Below are positions 17,293-26,867 of a DNA stretch of 64,000 nt, one piece after another (within the stretch, counting starts at the first letter, position 1; every line of letters begins with the position of its first letter). The position numbers were made by a program, and so were the translations under genes. The notes under the pieces were generated by a model. The model had not been told where the DNA came from. It saw nothing but the letters and a program-made list of their open reading frames with translations, and searched no databases. The DNA comes from JBBQYD01 sp942493075 (lineage in GTDB: Bacteria > Verrucomicrobiota > Verrucomicrobiia > Limisphaerales > UBA8199): assembly GCA_942493075.1 (NCBI GenBank), contig OW818681.1, positions 868,001-932,000 of the forward strand. Direction: 5' to 3'.

Positions 17293-19776
17293 TCAGGCTC
17301 GATATAGTTTTAAAGACTTTGCCGCCCACGTGGTCAGGCCACAGGCAAATAAAACGACGGAAACCGAACTCAACGGCATCAGCACAGCGGCTATCAAAGG
17401 CGAGAGAACGCCCAAAGCTGCAATGCTGATTCCAATGAGGTTATATAATGCAGAAACAGCAAAGCTCAAGTGGATGATTCGAACTGATTTCTTCGAGAAT
17501 GCCAGGAGTCGTCCCAGTTGCCCCACACTATCTGCTTCCATAATGACGTCACTCGCCGGGGAGAAGGCTCCTGTGCGTTCAACGACGGCCACCCCGACAT
17601 CGCTTTGGCGTAACGCACCGGCATCGTTCAGGCCATCCCCAACCATCATCACGACTCGTCCCTGGCGTTGCAGAGACTCGATAAACTGGAGTTTTTCCTG
17701 GGGACTCTGATTGAAATGCAGGCGGGTTTCACTGCCGAACCACGCCTGAAAACGCTCCCGTTCGCGGGCGTTATCGCCGCTCAGGAGGGCTAGTTCATAC
17801 CGATGTCCGAGCTCCAGGATCAGCTTGTCAGCCGCTTCCCGCATGCGGCTCGCCAGAACAAAGGTGCCACGATGCGCGCCATCAATGGTAAGAGCAGCCA
17901 ATCCACCCGCGGCTGATGGTGGCTGGTCCAGGCTTACCCCGGATGCTTTGAGCCATGCGAACGAACCGATGGCTACAGTGTGTCCGGAGATCTTCCCTGA
18001 AAGCCCTGCCCCTATGATTTCCTTAACGTTTTCAACGGAACCAGGCACATTGCGAACCGCAAGATGCCGGACAATCCGCATTGAGTAAGGATGGGTCGAT
18101 TGACGTGCCAAAGCAGCAACCAGGCCCGCCTCTTCCGCACGGAGTTGTCCCAGGTGACTAGCTGGATGAAATGAGGTTTCGGGTGCTTCAGCCATCGTCA
18201 GAGTGCCCGTCTTGTCGAAAACAATCGTGTCCACACGGGCCATTGTTTCCAGCACCTGCACTTTACGAAGGAAGATGTTGAAACGGGCGAGCAGTCGTTG
18301 AGCCGAGCCCAGGGTGAATGGAGCCGAGAGGGCCAGCGCACAGGGACACGCTACAATCAGGATTGCGGTGAAAGCCTTCAGGCCAGCTCCGATGCTGCTG
18401 GTCAATGCCCAGTATCCTGCCACCACGAGCGCCAGCAGAACAACGATTCGCGTAAACCAGCGGCTGAACTGGTTAGTCAGGGAATACAACCAGCTATGCT
18501 TGTCCTTGCGAAATGCGTCGTTATTCCAAAGCGAGGTGAGATAGCTTTGGGAAACGGGCCTCAGAATTTCCACCTCTATCGCGCTGGCTGTTTGCTTGCC
18601 TCCTGCGTAAAGATGTGCGCCCGCTTGCTTGAGCACCGGTTCGGATTCGCCCGTAACAAAGCTGTAATCGATCAAAGCGCTGGATGAGAGCAGGCGTGAA
18701 TCGGCGGGGATCAGCTCTCCGTTCCGAACCAGCAGCCGGTCTCCCACAACTAATTGAGAAATGGCCACGGATTCTTCTCCTCCAGATGTCTGGCGAGTGG
18801 CGGAGAGAGGGAAAAAGTTCCGATAATCGCGTTCAAAGGAGATGCGCTCCTGGGTGCGTTGCTGAAAAATGCGGCCGCAAAGCAGGAAGAACACGAGACC
18901 GGCAAGCGAATCCAGATAACCTTCACCTGTGTGAGAAAGGATCTCCCAGGCGCTCTGCAAATAAAGAGCGGCGAGTCCTAGAGCGATTGGCACGTCCAGC
19001 GTCATGATGCGCTGACGCAAGGAGGTTTGAGCCGCACGCCAGTAATCTCCGGCACTGTAAAGAACCACCGGGAGCGCCAGCAGGAGGCTTAACCAGCCAA
19101 ACACCTTCTGAAACATCGGTCCGCTGAAACTGTCCAGCCCCAGATAACCCGGCAGGCTGATCAGCATGATGTTGCCAAAGCCGAACCCGGCAATGCCCAT
19201 TTGCAGCCACAACCGCCGCCGCGTGTGATCGACCGGACGCCGTTCCAATTCGCCAAGGGTCAAATGCGGGGTGTAACCAAGCGAATCCAGGAGCGCGATT
19301 AGCTCGCTCAGCTTGATCTTTTTTGGGGTGTAGGAAATTGAAACCTCGCGCCGGGTGAAGTTGACTTGGGAAGCGCCCACACCACGGTGCAGTCGGAACA
19401 GGTTTTCCAGCAGCCACACACACGCCACGCAATGGATGGCTGGTATCTCCAGGGTGATTTTCGCCAGATTCTCATCCGCAAAGTCGAGTAGCTTCTCGCT
19501 GATGGCTGGTTCGTCCAAATAAGCCCAAGCCGCGGCAGACCTTGATCGCACTTTCGCTCCAGGATGCTCGTTGAGATCGTAAAACTGAGTTAGACCATTC
19601 TCCGACAGGAGATCATGAACCGTTCGGCAACCGGCGCAGCAGAAGTTCTTTCCCGGGCGGGCGAGCACAACATCCGGGCATGGCTCGCCACAGTGAAAGC
19701 AATGTGACGGCACAGCGGCTGCCGCGCTTTTGGCAGCAGAGGTGGGGTTCAGGATCTGTTCGGATGTGGCGCTCAC
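17293..19776 (-). CDS. ccoI: Copper-translocating P-type ATPase CcoI
   Basis: A P1B-type ATPase of 827 residues (GTG start), first gene of the cbb3 operon. Its N-terminal region has CFHCGEPC and CCAGCRTVHDLL, followed by an HMA domain with CVACVW. About eight membrane helices are visible, with the ion-binding motif CPCALALSAPFTLG, the phosphorylation site DKTGTLT and the hinge MVGDGLNDAGAL. CcoI-type pumps export copper for assembly of the oxidase CuB site. The extended cysteine-rich N-terminus matches the FixI/CcoI subgroup rather than CopA detoxification pumps. Confidence 0.95.
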   Translation of the reverse strand: MSATSEQILNPTSAAKSAAAAVPSHCFHCGEPCPDVVLARPGKNFCCAGCRTVHDLLSENGLTQFYDLNEHPGAKVRSRSAAAWAYLDEPAISEKLLDFADENLAKITLEIPAIHCVACVWLLENLFRLHRGVGASQVNFTRREVSISYTPKKIKLSELIALLDSLGYTPHLTLGELERRPVDHTRRRLWLQMGIAGFGFGNIMLISLPGYLGLDSFSGPMFQKVFGWLSLLLALPVVLYSAGDYWRAAQTSLRQRIMTLDVPIALGLAALYLQSAWEILSHTGEGYLDSLAGLVFFLLCGRIFQQRTQERISFERDYRNFFPLSATRQTSGGEESVAISQLVVGDRLLVRNGELIPADSRLLSSSALIDYSFVTGESEPVLKQAGAHLYAGGKQTASAIEVEILRPVSQSYLTSLWNNDAFRKDKHSWLYSLTNQFSRWFTRIVVLLALVVAGYWALTSSIGAGLKAFTAILIVACPCALALSAPFTLGSAQRLLARFNIFLRKVQVLETMARVDTIVFDKTGTLTMAEAPETSFHPASHLGQLRAEEAGLVAALARQSTHPYSMRIVRHLAVRNVPGSVENVKEIIGAGLSGKISGHTVAIGSFAWLKASGVSLDQPPSAAGGLAALTIDGAHRGTFVLASRMREAADKLILELGHRYELALLSGDNARERERFQAWFGSETRLHFNQSPQEKLQFIESLQRQGRVVMMVGDGLNDAGALRQSDVGVAVVERTGAFSPASDVIMEADSVGQLGRLLAFSKKSVRIIHLSFAVSALYNLIGISIAALGVLSPLIAAVLMPLSSVSVVLFACGLTTWAAKSLKLYRA

Positions 19777-20120
19777 TGGAAAAGACAGGGAGGAAGTGGC
19801 CTTCCAGAGGGGGCCTGCCTGGGGCAGAGTGCCCGTGCTGGGTCACCAGCGAGATGGCGAACTCCCGAAGCAGACTGGTTAAAAGCGAACACAGGAGTAA
19901 TAGATCAAAAAAACCGTTGCATGGCTCCACCGATATTGTTTTTTCGATAACAATTTTTAGCTATATATCATGGCCCCATTGGTTTAGGCCAATTAAACCG
20001 GCCTTCAGCCGCCCACTGTAGCACATTTTTCTTCGACCGCTAACGACTTGCTACCTTGCCATTCCGGAGCTATAACAGCCGTAACCTTTAACAGCAGCAA
20101 GAGGCAGGGAATTTTTTGTT
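19777..20120. promoter_or_regulatory. Divergent promoter region of ccoI and glgC
   Basis: These 344 bp separate two divergent transcription units. A dyad ATTGTT (19935-19940) and AACAAT (19949-19954) with an 8-base spacer could be an operator; its spacing does not fit the FNR consensus TTGAT-N4-ATCAA. A TATATA run follows at about 19963. A second dyad, GGTTTA...TAAACC, lies at about 19980-19999. No gene is seen. All sites are candidates only. Confidence 0.35.
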
Positions 20121-21434
20121 ATGTCGTCGTCGCACACAGGTCGCCAATCAGTCAATACCAGCAACGTGCTTTCCGTCATTATGGGCGGAGGGCAGGGGAC
20201 CCGGTTGTTCCCTCTTACCAAAGAGCGGGCCAAACCGGCTGTCCCCCTCGCGGGTAAATATCGGTTGGTCGATATTCCCATTTCGAACTGCATCAACTCC
20301 GGTTTGCGGCGCATTTACCTGCTGACCCAGTTCAACTCGGCCTCGTTGCACCGGCACATCTCCCAATCCTACAAGTTCGATCACTTTTCCGGCGGGTTCG
20401 TCGAGATCCTGGCCGCTGAGCAGACCTTTTCAGACGCTTCCTGGTACCAGGGGACGGCGGATGCGGTGCGCAAGAACATGATTCATTTCATGAACCATGA
20501 TTGGGAGTACCTCCTGATCCTGAGTGGTGACCAGCTTTACCGGATGGATTTCCGGCAGATTATCGAACTCCATCGCCAGCGCGATTCTGAAATCACCATC
20601 GCTACCATCCCGGTCACCCGGCGCGATGCCGAATCGCTAGGAATCCTGCAGGCGGATGCCTCCGGGCGCATCACCCGTTTCGTCGAAAAGCCCAAAGAGC
20701 CCGCTGTTCAGGATTCATTGCGGTTGGACCCAAGTTGGTACGAGCAGCTTGGGATTCAGGGCGACGGCGAGTTGTTTCTAGCATCGATGGGAATTTACGT
20801 GTTCAACCGCAGCATTATTCGCAAGCTGCTGGAGAACGACTTTACCGATTTCGGCAAGCACATCATCCCGCAAGCCATCGATAATCACCGGGTATATTCG
20901 TCCGTTTTTCAGGGCTATTGGGAAGACATCGGAACCATCCGCGCGTTCTTTGAGGCGAATTTGGACGTCACAAATGAGCTGCCCAAGTTCAACTTCTTCG
21001 ACATGTCGGCACCGGTTTTCAGCCGGCCCCGTTTTCTGCCGGCATCAAAGATCAACGGCGCGATTATCGACCATGCCGTGATCTCCGATGGCTGTATTTT
21101 GAATCGTGCAACGATCACCCACAGCATTGTGGGTGTGCGCTGCTTTGTGGGCGCAGGCACCCTGCTGGAACGCAGCATTCTGCTGGGTAGTGACTATTAC
21201 GAATCCATGGAATCCATCCTGGAGAACGAGCGGTTGGGCCGTCCTCGCATTGGTATCGGGTGCAATACGAAGATCGATAATACCATTGTGGATAAGAATG
21301 CCCGCATTGGTGATAACGTGGTGATCTCACCTGCCGGCAAACCCGACAAAGTGGACCATCCCCTTTATTACATCCGCGATGGCATCGTGATCATACCTAA
21401 GAACGCCGTAATCCCACATGGCACCGTGATCTGA
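20121..21434 (+). CDS. glgC: Glucose-1-phosphate adenylyltransferase
   Basis: A 437-residue ADP-glucose pyrophosphorylase, which makes ADP-glucose from glucose-1-phosphate and ATP and commits carbon to glycogen. The nucleotide-binding signature MGGGQGTRLFPLTKERAKPA is followed by YRLVDIPISNCINSG, WYQGTADAVRKN, SGDQLYRMD and VEKPKEP. A left-handed beta-helix hexapeptide region makes up about residues 300-430. The length is typical. No other glycogen genes are adjacent. A GAGGCAGGG stretch lies about 20 bp upstream, too far to be an ordinary Shine-Dalgarno site. Confidence 0.96.
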   Translation: MSSSHTGRQSVNTSNVLSVIMGGGQGTRLFPLTKERAKPAVPLAGKYRLVDIPISNCINSGLRRIYLLTQFNSASLHRHISQSYKFDHFSGGFVEILAAEQTFSDASWYQGTADAVRKNMIHFMNHDWEYLLILSGDQLYRMDFRQIIELHRQRDSEITIATIPVTRRDAESLGILQADASGRITRFVEKPKEPAVQDSLRLDPSWYEQLGIQGDGELFLASMGIYVFNRSIIRKLLENDFTDFGKHIIPQAIDNHRVYSSVFQGYWEDIGTIRAFFEANLDVTNELPKFNFFDMSAPVFSRPRFLPASKINGAIIDHAVISDGCILNRATITHSIVGVRCFVGAGTLLERSILLGSDYYESMESILENERLGRPRIGIGCNTKIDNTIVDKNARIGDNVVISPAGKPDKVDHPLYYIRDGIVIIPKNAVIPHGTVI

Positions 21435-21880
21435 GGCGAATGGCAGCATCCACAGATTTCACAGATGCGCGCAGATGTGAAGATGAAGCATTGGGTCGCA
21501 ACCTGAAGGGGTTGCCAAAAAGTAGCCGGAGCGTCGTAGCGAAGCGAAGACCTCCGGTTTAGTCGCAGATTGGAATGGCACCCCGGAAACGGGGTGCTAG
21601 AAACAATCAGGTGGCCGAGTGCCATTTGCCGCAATTTCAACCCAGGAAGAACCTGCCGACTCGTTGCTTTTCGCCGTGTAGTGTAGTCGTATCAACTCGT
21701 TTGCTCCTTCAGGTCTTCGTTCTCTTGGTTCCCCTTCTGATCAGATTATTGTTGTTTCCTGTTCCGTTCTTCATTCATCCGGTTGTGCACCCCGTCCCCG
21801 GGGTGCTGAGGCATTCACGGGATCCGCCCAACTTTTTTTGGCTGATTCCAGGGGACTGCGGGTTTTTACTAGGTGAAGTG
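21435..21880. repeat. Non-coding region with inverted copy of the CACCCC/GACGCTCCGG repeat
   Basis: No gene is supported in these 446 bp. At 21497-21600, read on the minus strand, are CACCCCgtttccGGGGTG, GGAGGTCTTCGC, CTACGACGCTCCGGCTAC and a closing GGCAACCCCTTCAGGTTGC stem, in the same order as at 11104-11210 and 61611-61712. A further CACCCC...GGGGTG palindrome lies at about 21788-21808. A short CACAGATGCGCGCAGATGTG tract lies at about 21460-21479. Confidence 0.6.
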
Positions 21881-23266
21881 ATGATGACGGCGAGCCAACA
21901 ACTGCTTGTGGATTACGCAAAGACCGGTTCGGAGACAGCCTTCCGGGAACTGGTCACGCGCTACATAGACCTGGTGTTCTCAACCGCGCTCCGGTTGGTG
22001 GGCGGTGACGTCCACCGTGCGCAGGATACGGTCCAAATGGTCTTTGTGGACTTGGCCCGTCAGGCTCCCAAGCTTTCCCCGGATACGATGCTGGGCGGCT
22101 GGCTTCACCGCGACACTTGTTTCGTCGCTGCCAAGGTGATGCGAGCAGAGCGACGGCGTCAACTGCGAGAGAGGCAGGCTGCTGAAATGAACGCTCTGAA
22201 TGATAACGATGCAGGGCTCGGGCGGCTTGGCCCGGCCTTGGACGAGGCCATCAACGAGTTGGGCGAAGACGACCGCAAGGCCATCCTGCTGCGGTTCTAT
22301 GAGCGCCTCGATCTACGCTCAGTTGGCGAAGCGTTAGGGAGCAGCGAAAACGCCGCGCAAAAAAGGGTGGCCCGTGCCCTGGAGCAATTACAACTGATGC
22401 TGACGCGCAAAGGGGTCGTGCTGCCAGCAGTTGCCTTGGGCACCATGCTCGCAGGTGGTGTGGTCACCGCAGCACCCGCAGGCCTAGCAACGGCCATCAC
22501 CGGAGCCGCTTTGTCCGGTGCTGTTGCGGGCGGCGGGATTTCTTTCCTTGTCAAAGCTGTGACGATTTCGAAGCTGAAGTTCAGTGTTATAAGCGCCCTT
22601 GCTGTTGCAGCAGCGGCTTTACCTTTAACTTTTCAATACCAGTCAATCACCAGATTGCGTGCCGAAAACCTGACTCTCCGACATCAAGTCAATCAGGTTA
22701 CCGCATTGGTTGAAGCGAATCAGAGGCCATCGAAGCTTGTTGGGGAGGTCAGTACGACCAAAGCCTTGGCAGCAGAAGAAGTAGGTGAATTGTTAAGACT
22801 TCGAGGGGAGGTAGGACGGCTGCGGCAAGAACATAAGGAATTGACGCGAGTTAACGGAGAGAGTCGCCGTCTGTTGGCGGAGAAACCTGCCTCGGCTGCG
22901 GGTGGGCTCGCTGGCGGCACTCCCAGTGAACCTCACCAAAACGCCCTCCATGTTCGGACTTTCCGAGTGGGCGCAGAAACCCTGGAAACCAGATTAGCGA
23001 CTTTTCGCACCCGGCCAGCCGGTGACGATTCAGATCAAGCCACGGTCCACCAGAAGGCATTCAGGCGTTTTCTGGAGGTCAACGGTGTTAACGTTGTCCC
23101 GCCAGCCGCTGTGTTTGTGAATCCCACGAATGGAACCATACTGGTGCGGGCTTCACTGGCGGATTTAGACAAGATAGAGGCGCTGCTCCAAAACCTCCTT
23201 GCTCCTCCTCTCCAGCCCCTCGATGACGTTGGAACGTTTCAGGTCGATACTGCTGCTGCCAAATAG
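21881..23266 (+). CDS. ECF-type sigma factor with long C-terminal membrane/coiled-coil extension
   Basis: An RNA polymerase sigma-70 family (ECF-like) protein of 461 residues. Region 2 (about 10-85) has SETAFRELVTRYIDLVFSTA and GGWLHRDTCFVAAK. Region 4 (about 125-180) has LGEDDRKAILLRFYERLDL and SSENAAQKRVARALEQL. Ordinary ECF factors end near residue 190; here about 270 residues follow. These include Ala/Gly-rich hydrophobic stretches (about 190-250), a coiled coil rich in Leu, Arg and Glu, and a C-terminal domain ending NPTNGTILVRASLADLDKIEA. Fusion of a sigma factor to a membrane region suggests control at the envelope. The AGGTGA site at 21871-21876 fits the ATG at 21881 or, better spaced, 21884. 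Confidence 0.88.
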   Translation: MMTASQQLLVDYAKTGSETAFRELVTRYIDLVFSTALRLVGGDVHRAQDTVQMVFVDLARQAPKLSPDTMLGGWLHRDTCFVAAKVMRAERRRQLRERQAAEMNALNDNDAGLGRLGPALDEAINELGEDDRKAILLRFYERLDLRSVGEALGSSENAAQKRVARALEQLQLMLTRKGVVLPAVALGTMLAGGVVTAAPAGLATAITGAALSGAVAGGGISFLVKAVTISKLKFSVISALAVAAAALPLTFQYQSITRLRAENLTLRHQVNQVTALVEANQRPSKLVGEVSTTKALAAEEVGELLRLRGEVGRLRQEHKELTRVNGESRRLLAEKPASAAGGLAGGTPSEPHQNALHVRTFRVGAETLETRLATFRTRPAGDDSDQATVHQKAFRRFLEVNGVNVVPPAAVFVNPTNGTILVRASLADLDKIEALLQNLLAPPLQPLDDVGTFQVDTAAAK

Positions 23267-23794
23267 AAACGGGATGCTGATGGAGCAACGCCATGTCCGG
23301 TGGTGTCGCGCTGACGCGCTCAACCACCTTCTAATAGCTGTGAACCCTTCGGGTTCGGGGCGGGACTGAAGAACTCTCCACCACGCGAGCGAGCGACTAA
23401 GTCTGGGCAGGGGTCTCTCGGGGTCAGGTTGGACCGTCGATCCTTGGGCGAAAAACTGGACCATGCTTCGGAGCTTTGCCATAGGGGAACGCTACGCGTC
23501 TTGGAGAGTTCTAGTCCTCTACAGCTTTTTCGTAGGAGAGTTCACAACCACCGGGAAAGCGTCTGCCGCTCGGAGTGTCTCAACTGGGAACCGGTATATC
23601 GACTTTATGGTTGCCGGGGAAGTGCGTTTGGCGGATTGACTATGTCTCAGTGCTGTCCTGCGAGAAAGCGGCACTTCGCAAGCTCACGCCGCGACGACGC
23701 GTAGCGCGTTCGGGTTTGTCAATGCGCTGGCGAGGTGGAACCTCGGGCGATAAAAACGCGAGAAGGAGCCGTCGAATACACTGGTGCTGCAGGG
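23267..23794. other. Long non-coding stretch
   Basis: No coding region with recognisable features is seen in these 528 bp. Short open frames differ from all neighbours and carry no motif. A CCCTTCGGGTTCGGGG tract lies near 23345. The stretch could hold decayed gene sequence or a structured RNA, neither of which I can demonstrate. Confidence 0.4.
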
Positions 23795-23940
23795 ACACTT
23801 TAGATCAGTACTGTTGGTAACCACCGCGCCCCCCTTGATTTTATCCTGGTTCATCGGGTTGGCGCTTGCTGGCGCCAACCCGATGAACCAGGAATGTTAA
23901 TTACACTGGTTTTTTTACCAACAGTACTGATCTAAAGTGT
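23795..23940. repeat. 146-bp element with perfect 26-bp terminal inverted repeats and nested hairpin
   Basis: The termini 23795-23820 and 23915-23940 are exact reverse complements over 26 bp and contain TCAGTACTGTTGGTAA. Centrally, 23845-23865 and 23872-23892 form a perfect 21-bp stem with loop ttgctg; the stem ends in GGGTTGGCGC. This double palindrome is characteristic of a miniature inverted-repeat element. The inner hairpin could also terminate transcription from both sides. It shares its TIR core with the element at 6396-6515. No gene lies between it and the lipoprotein gene at 24199. Confidence 0.85.
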
Positions 23941-24198
23941 TACGCACCTCCTCTTTTAACTTGAAACCGAAATCTTCGACTCCTCGCCCATATTACCGAA
24001 CTGAAGCCGCACGATTCGGAAATAGCGAAATCACCGGAGTAGCAAGCGCCCCTTCCATCCTGTCTATCTTGTTCATCCTGTCTAAAAGGGTGCTCCTGTC
24101 TTTCTCTGCCTCAATCCTGTCCCAATCCGGTTACAAATCGGAAAACTGTAATTTGACGCTTTACCCGGCGCCTGGAAGCTGGCACAAGACTCAGGCTT

Positions 24199-26814
24199 AT
24201 GCGCAAGGTGTGTTTTTTCCTCGTTGCCGGGTTGGTCATGCTGGGAGGTTGTGCCCGATTCTCCTCGGAAGAACCCCGCTCCGCTTCATCCTCTGAAGCG
24301 CAAGGGCAGGTCTGGCCCGGTCAACAAGCCGATGGTTCGATGCTTTTGCCGAACCAATGGTCGCTGAGGCCGGCTGGTGAGCAGATTCCCCTGTCTGACT
24401 TTCCGGTTAATGTGGCTGTGCATCCCGGCGGGCGTTTTGTGGCCGTCCTGCACAGCGGATTCAGCGCTCATGAAGTGTGGACCATTGATCTGGAAGCACG
24501 CGCAGTCATCGATAAAGCGCGCATTAAAGAGTCCTTTTACGGGCTGGAATTTGATGCCAAGGGACAGCATCTCTATTGCAGTGGCGCAGGCCAGGAAGTG
24601 ATCTACGCATTCGAATTCAATGAAGGAAAGCTCGAGAATCGTCGCGCGATCCGTTTGCGCGACGTGGAGGCTCGTGGCATTCCGGCGGGTCTGGCACTGG
24701 ATGCTTCCAGCAAACGCCTGTTTGCGGCGAATGTCTCGGGACATGTCGTCAGCGTTGTGGACCTACCCGAAGGAACGGTGGAGAAGGAGATCCGGCTCGC
24801 TCCGGAAAAAACAGTAGCCGATTCACGGCTTTTCCTCGAGCAGGAGGAGCGCGACTTTGATGAAGCGGCGGCTCTGAAACGAGCCGAAGCCGCTCAGGAT
24901 GTCGCCCCCGCTGCCACGCCCCATCCTTACGCCTGCCGCGTGGATAGCAAACGGAACCGCCTTTATATCAGTCTCTGGGCTCGATCATCGGTGGCGGTCA
25001 TCGATTTGAAAAAGGGGACAGTGATCGACCATTGGCATACTCAGGAGCATCCGTGTGAAATGGTGCTAAGCAAGTCCGGCAAATACCTGTATGTGGCCAA
25101 CGCGAACCGCAACACCGTGTCTGTTTTCGACACGGACTCAGGCAAGAACGTTGAGACCATCTGGGCTGCTCTCTACCCGGAGTCTCCCGAAGGCTCCACT
25201 CCGAACAGCCTGGCGCTTTCACCCGATGAAAAGACATTGTTCGTTGCGAACGCGTGCAACAACGTGATCGCCGTCGTGGATGTTTCCAAGCCCGGCCGCA
25301 GCCGTTCATTGGGGTTCATTCCCTCGGGCTGGTATCCAACTTCGGTTCGCGTCACACGAGATGGCAAGCACCTGCTCGTGGCCAATGGCAAAGGGTTGAA
25401 CTCCCGGGCGAATCCTCTCGGCCCCCAACCCGGCCAGCGAACCCGTCGTATGCCCACGGTGGAGTACATCGCCGGGCTGTTCCACGGCACCTTGAGCGTG
25501 ATCAAGCTGCCCTCGGGCGAGACTTTTGCCAAAGAAATGGCCGCTTACACTGCTCAGGCCTATGCGTGCAGTCCCCTGCGCCCCAAAGCAGATGTTTCGG
25601 CGCCTCGCCCGGCAGACAACCCGATTCCTGCCAAGGTCGGCGGCGCGTCCCCCATCGAGCATTGCATTTATATCATCAAAGAAAATCGGACTTACGATCA
25701 GGTCTTGGGTGACATGCCGGAAGGCAAAGGCGATGCATCTCTGTGCCTATTCCCGGAGGAGGTCACGCCTAACCAGCATAAGATGGCCCGGGAATTTGTT
25801 CTGCTCGATAATTTTTATGTGGAAAGCGAAGTCAGCGCCGATGGTCATGAATGGAGCATGGGCGCGTATGCCACCGATTTTGTGGAGAAGATGTGGCCCA
25901 TGAGCTATGGCCACAATCAGGCCGGAAAATACGCGTTCCCGGCCGAGGGTAATTTCCGCATCGCCGCACCATCGGGAGGTTACTTGTGGGATAAGGCGCG
26001 TGAGGCGGGAGTCTCCTATCGCAGTTATGGCGAGTTCATCGTGAACGGACGCACTCCAAAGGACCCGGCAACCACCCGCATTAAAACGCTCAAAGGCCAT
26101 TTTGATCCGTGGTTTCGAGGCTTCGACATGGGATACTCGGATATTGATCGGGCGAATCGGTTCATCTCCGAGTTGAAGCGGTTCGAACGGGAAGGGAAAA
26201 TGCCTCGGCTGCAAATCGTGCGGCTCCCAAATGATCATACGCGCGGAGTGGCAAAGGGGTTCAAAACTCCTCGCGCTTTTGTGGCTGAGAATGATCTCGC
26301 CATGGGGATGGTCATGGAAGCCATCAGCCATTCAAAATTCTGGGCGACGACAGCCATCTTTGTCGTGGAAGACGATGCCCAGAACGGCCCCGATCACGTG
26401 GATGCGCATCGAACCACCGCCTACGTGATCAGCCCGTACACAAAACGGAACTTCGTCGATTCAACCATGTATTCCACGGCCAGCATGTTGCGCACAATGG
26501 AATTGATCCTGGGACTCCAGCCGATGTCGCAATTCGATGCCGCCGCACGGCCGATGTACCATTCCTTCCAAGCCATCCCGGATTTAACCCCGTTTGTATC
26601 GGTGCCAGCCCGCGTGGATTTGGAGGAGATGAATGACGGCCTGGCGTGGGGCGCCGACGTGAAGATGAACTTCGCCAAGGAAGACGCCGCTGACGACTTA
26701 TTGCTGAATGAAATCGTCTGGCGTTCTGTGCGAGGCCGCGACTCCGCCATGCCGGCTCCGGTCCGTGCGTCGTTTGTTTTCGCCACGCCCGAAGCCGAAG
26801 AGGACGAGGACTGA
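24199..26814 (+). CDS. Lipoprotein with YncE-like beta-propeller and phosphoesterase domain
   Basis: A protein of 871 residues. Residues 1-19 form a lipoprotein signal peptide with lipobox MLGGC, so it is probably membrane-anchored. Residues about 50-430 are a YncE/40-residue beta-propeller (LYISLWARSSVAVID, YLYVANANRNTVSVFDTD, LFVANACNNVIAVVDVS). Residues about 480-800 are a phosphoesterase/alkaline-phosphatase-like domain (CIYIIKENRTYDQVLGDM, EVSADGHEWSMGAYATDF and the metal-site segment VVEDDAQNGPDHVDAHR). Such fusions are annotated as bifunctional YncE family/alkaline phosphatase proteins; the natural substrate is not established. It stands alone, convergent with mntH. Confidence 0.9.
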   Translation: MRKVCFFLVAGLVMLGGCARFSSEEPRSASSSEAQGQVWPGQQADGSMLLPNQWSLRPAGEQIPLSDFPVNVAVHPGGRFVAVLHSGFSAHEVWTIDLEARAVIDKARIKESFYGLEFDAKGQHLYCSGAGQEVIYAFEFNEGKLENRRAIRLRDVEARGIPAGLALDASSKRLFAANVSGHVVSVVDLPEGTVEKEIRLAPEKTVADSRLFLEQEERDFDEAAALKRAEAAQDVAPAATPHPYACRVDSKRNRLYISLWARSSVAVIDLKKGTVIDHWHTQEHPCEMVLSKSGKYLYVANANRNTVSVFDTDSGKNVETIWAALYPESPEGSTPNSLALSPDEKTLFVANACNNVIAVVDVSKPGRSRSLGFIPSGWYPTSVRVTRDGKHLLVANGKGLNSRANPLGPQPGQRTRRMPTVEYIAGLFHGTLSVIKLPSGETFAKEMAAYTAQAYACSPLRPKADVSAPRPADNPIPAKVGGASPIEHCIYIIKENRTYDQVLGDMPEGKGDASLCLFPEEVTPNQHKMAREFVLLDNFYVESEVSADGHEWSMGAYATDFVEKMWPMSYGHNQAGKYAFPAEGNFRIAAPSGGYLWDKAREAGVSYRSYGEFIVNGRTPKDPATTRIKTLKGHFDPWFRGFDMGYSDIDRANRFISELKRFEREGKMPRLQIVRLPNDHTRGVAKGFKTPRAFVAENDLAMGMVMEAISHSKFWATTAIFVVEDDAQNGPDHVDAHRTTAYVISPYTKRNFVDSTMYSTASMLRTMELILGLQPMSQFDAAARPMYHSFQAIPDLTPFVSVPARVDLEEMNDGLAWGADVKMNFAKEDAADDLLLNEIVWRSVRGRDSAMPAPVRASFVFATPEAEEDED

Positions 26815-26867
26815 AGCTTCGGCAACTGGGCCTGCCTGGTGGCGTCGTGAGCGGGTGGCATGCCTGC

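Noticed and set aside
19935..19954. FNR-type box upstream of the cbb3 operon
   Set aside because: The dyad has an 8-base spacer, which does not fit the FNR consensus; reported only as a candidate dyad in the promoter region.
25747..26331. 194-residue frame on the minus strand inside the YncE/phosphoesterase gene
   Set aside because: The plus-strand gene has clear propeller and phosphoesterase motifs; the antisense frame has none.
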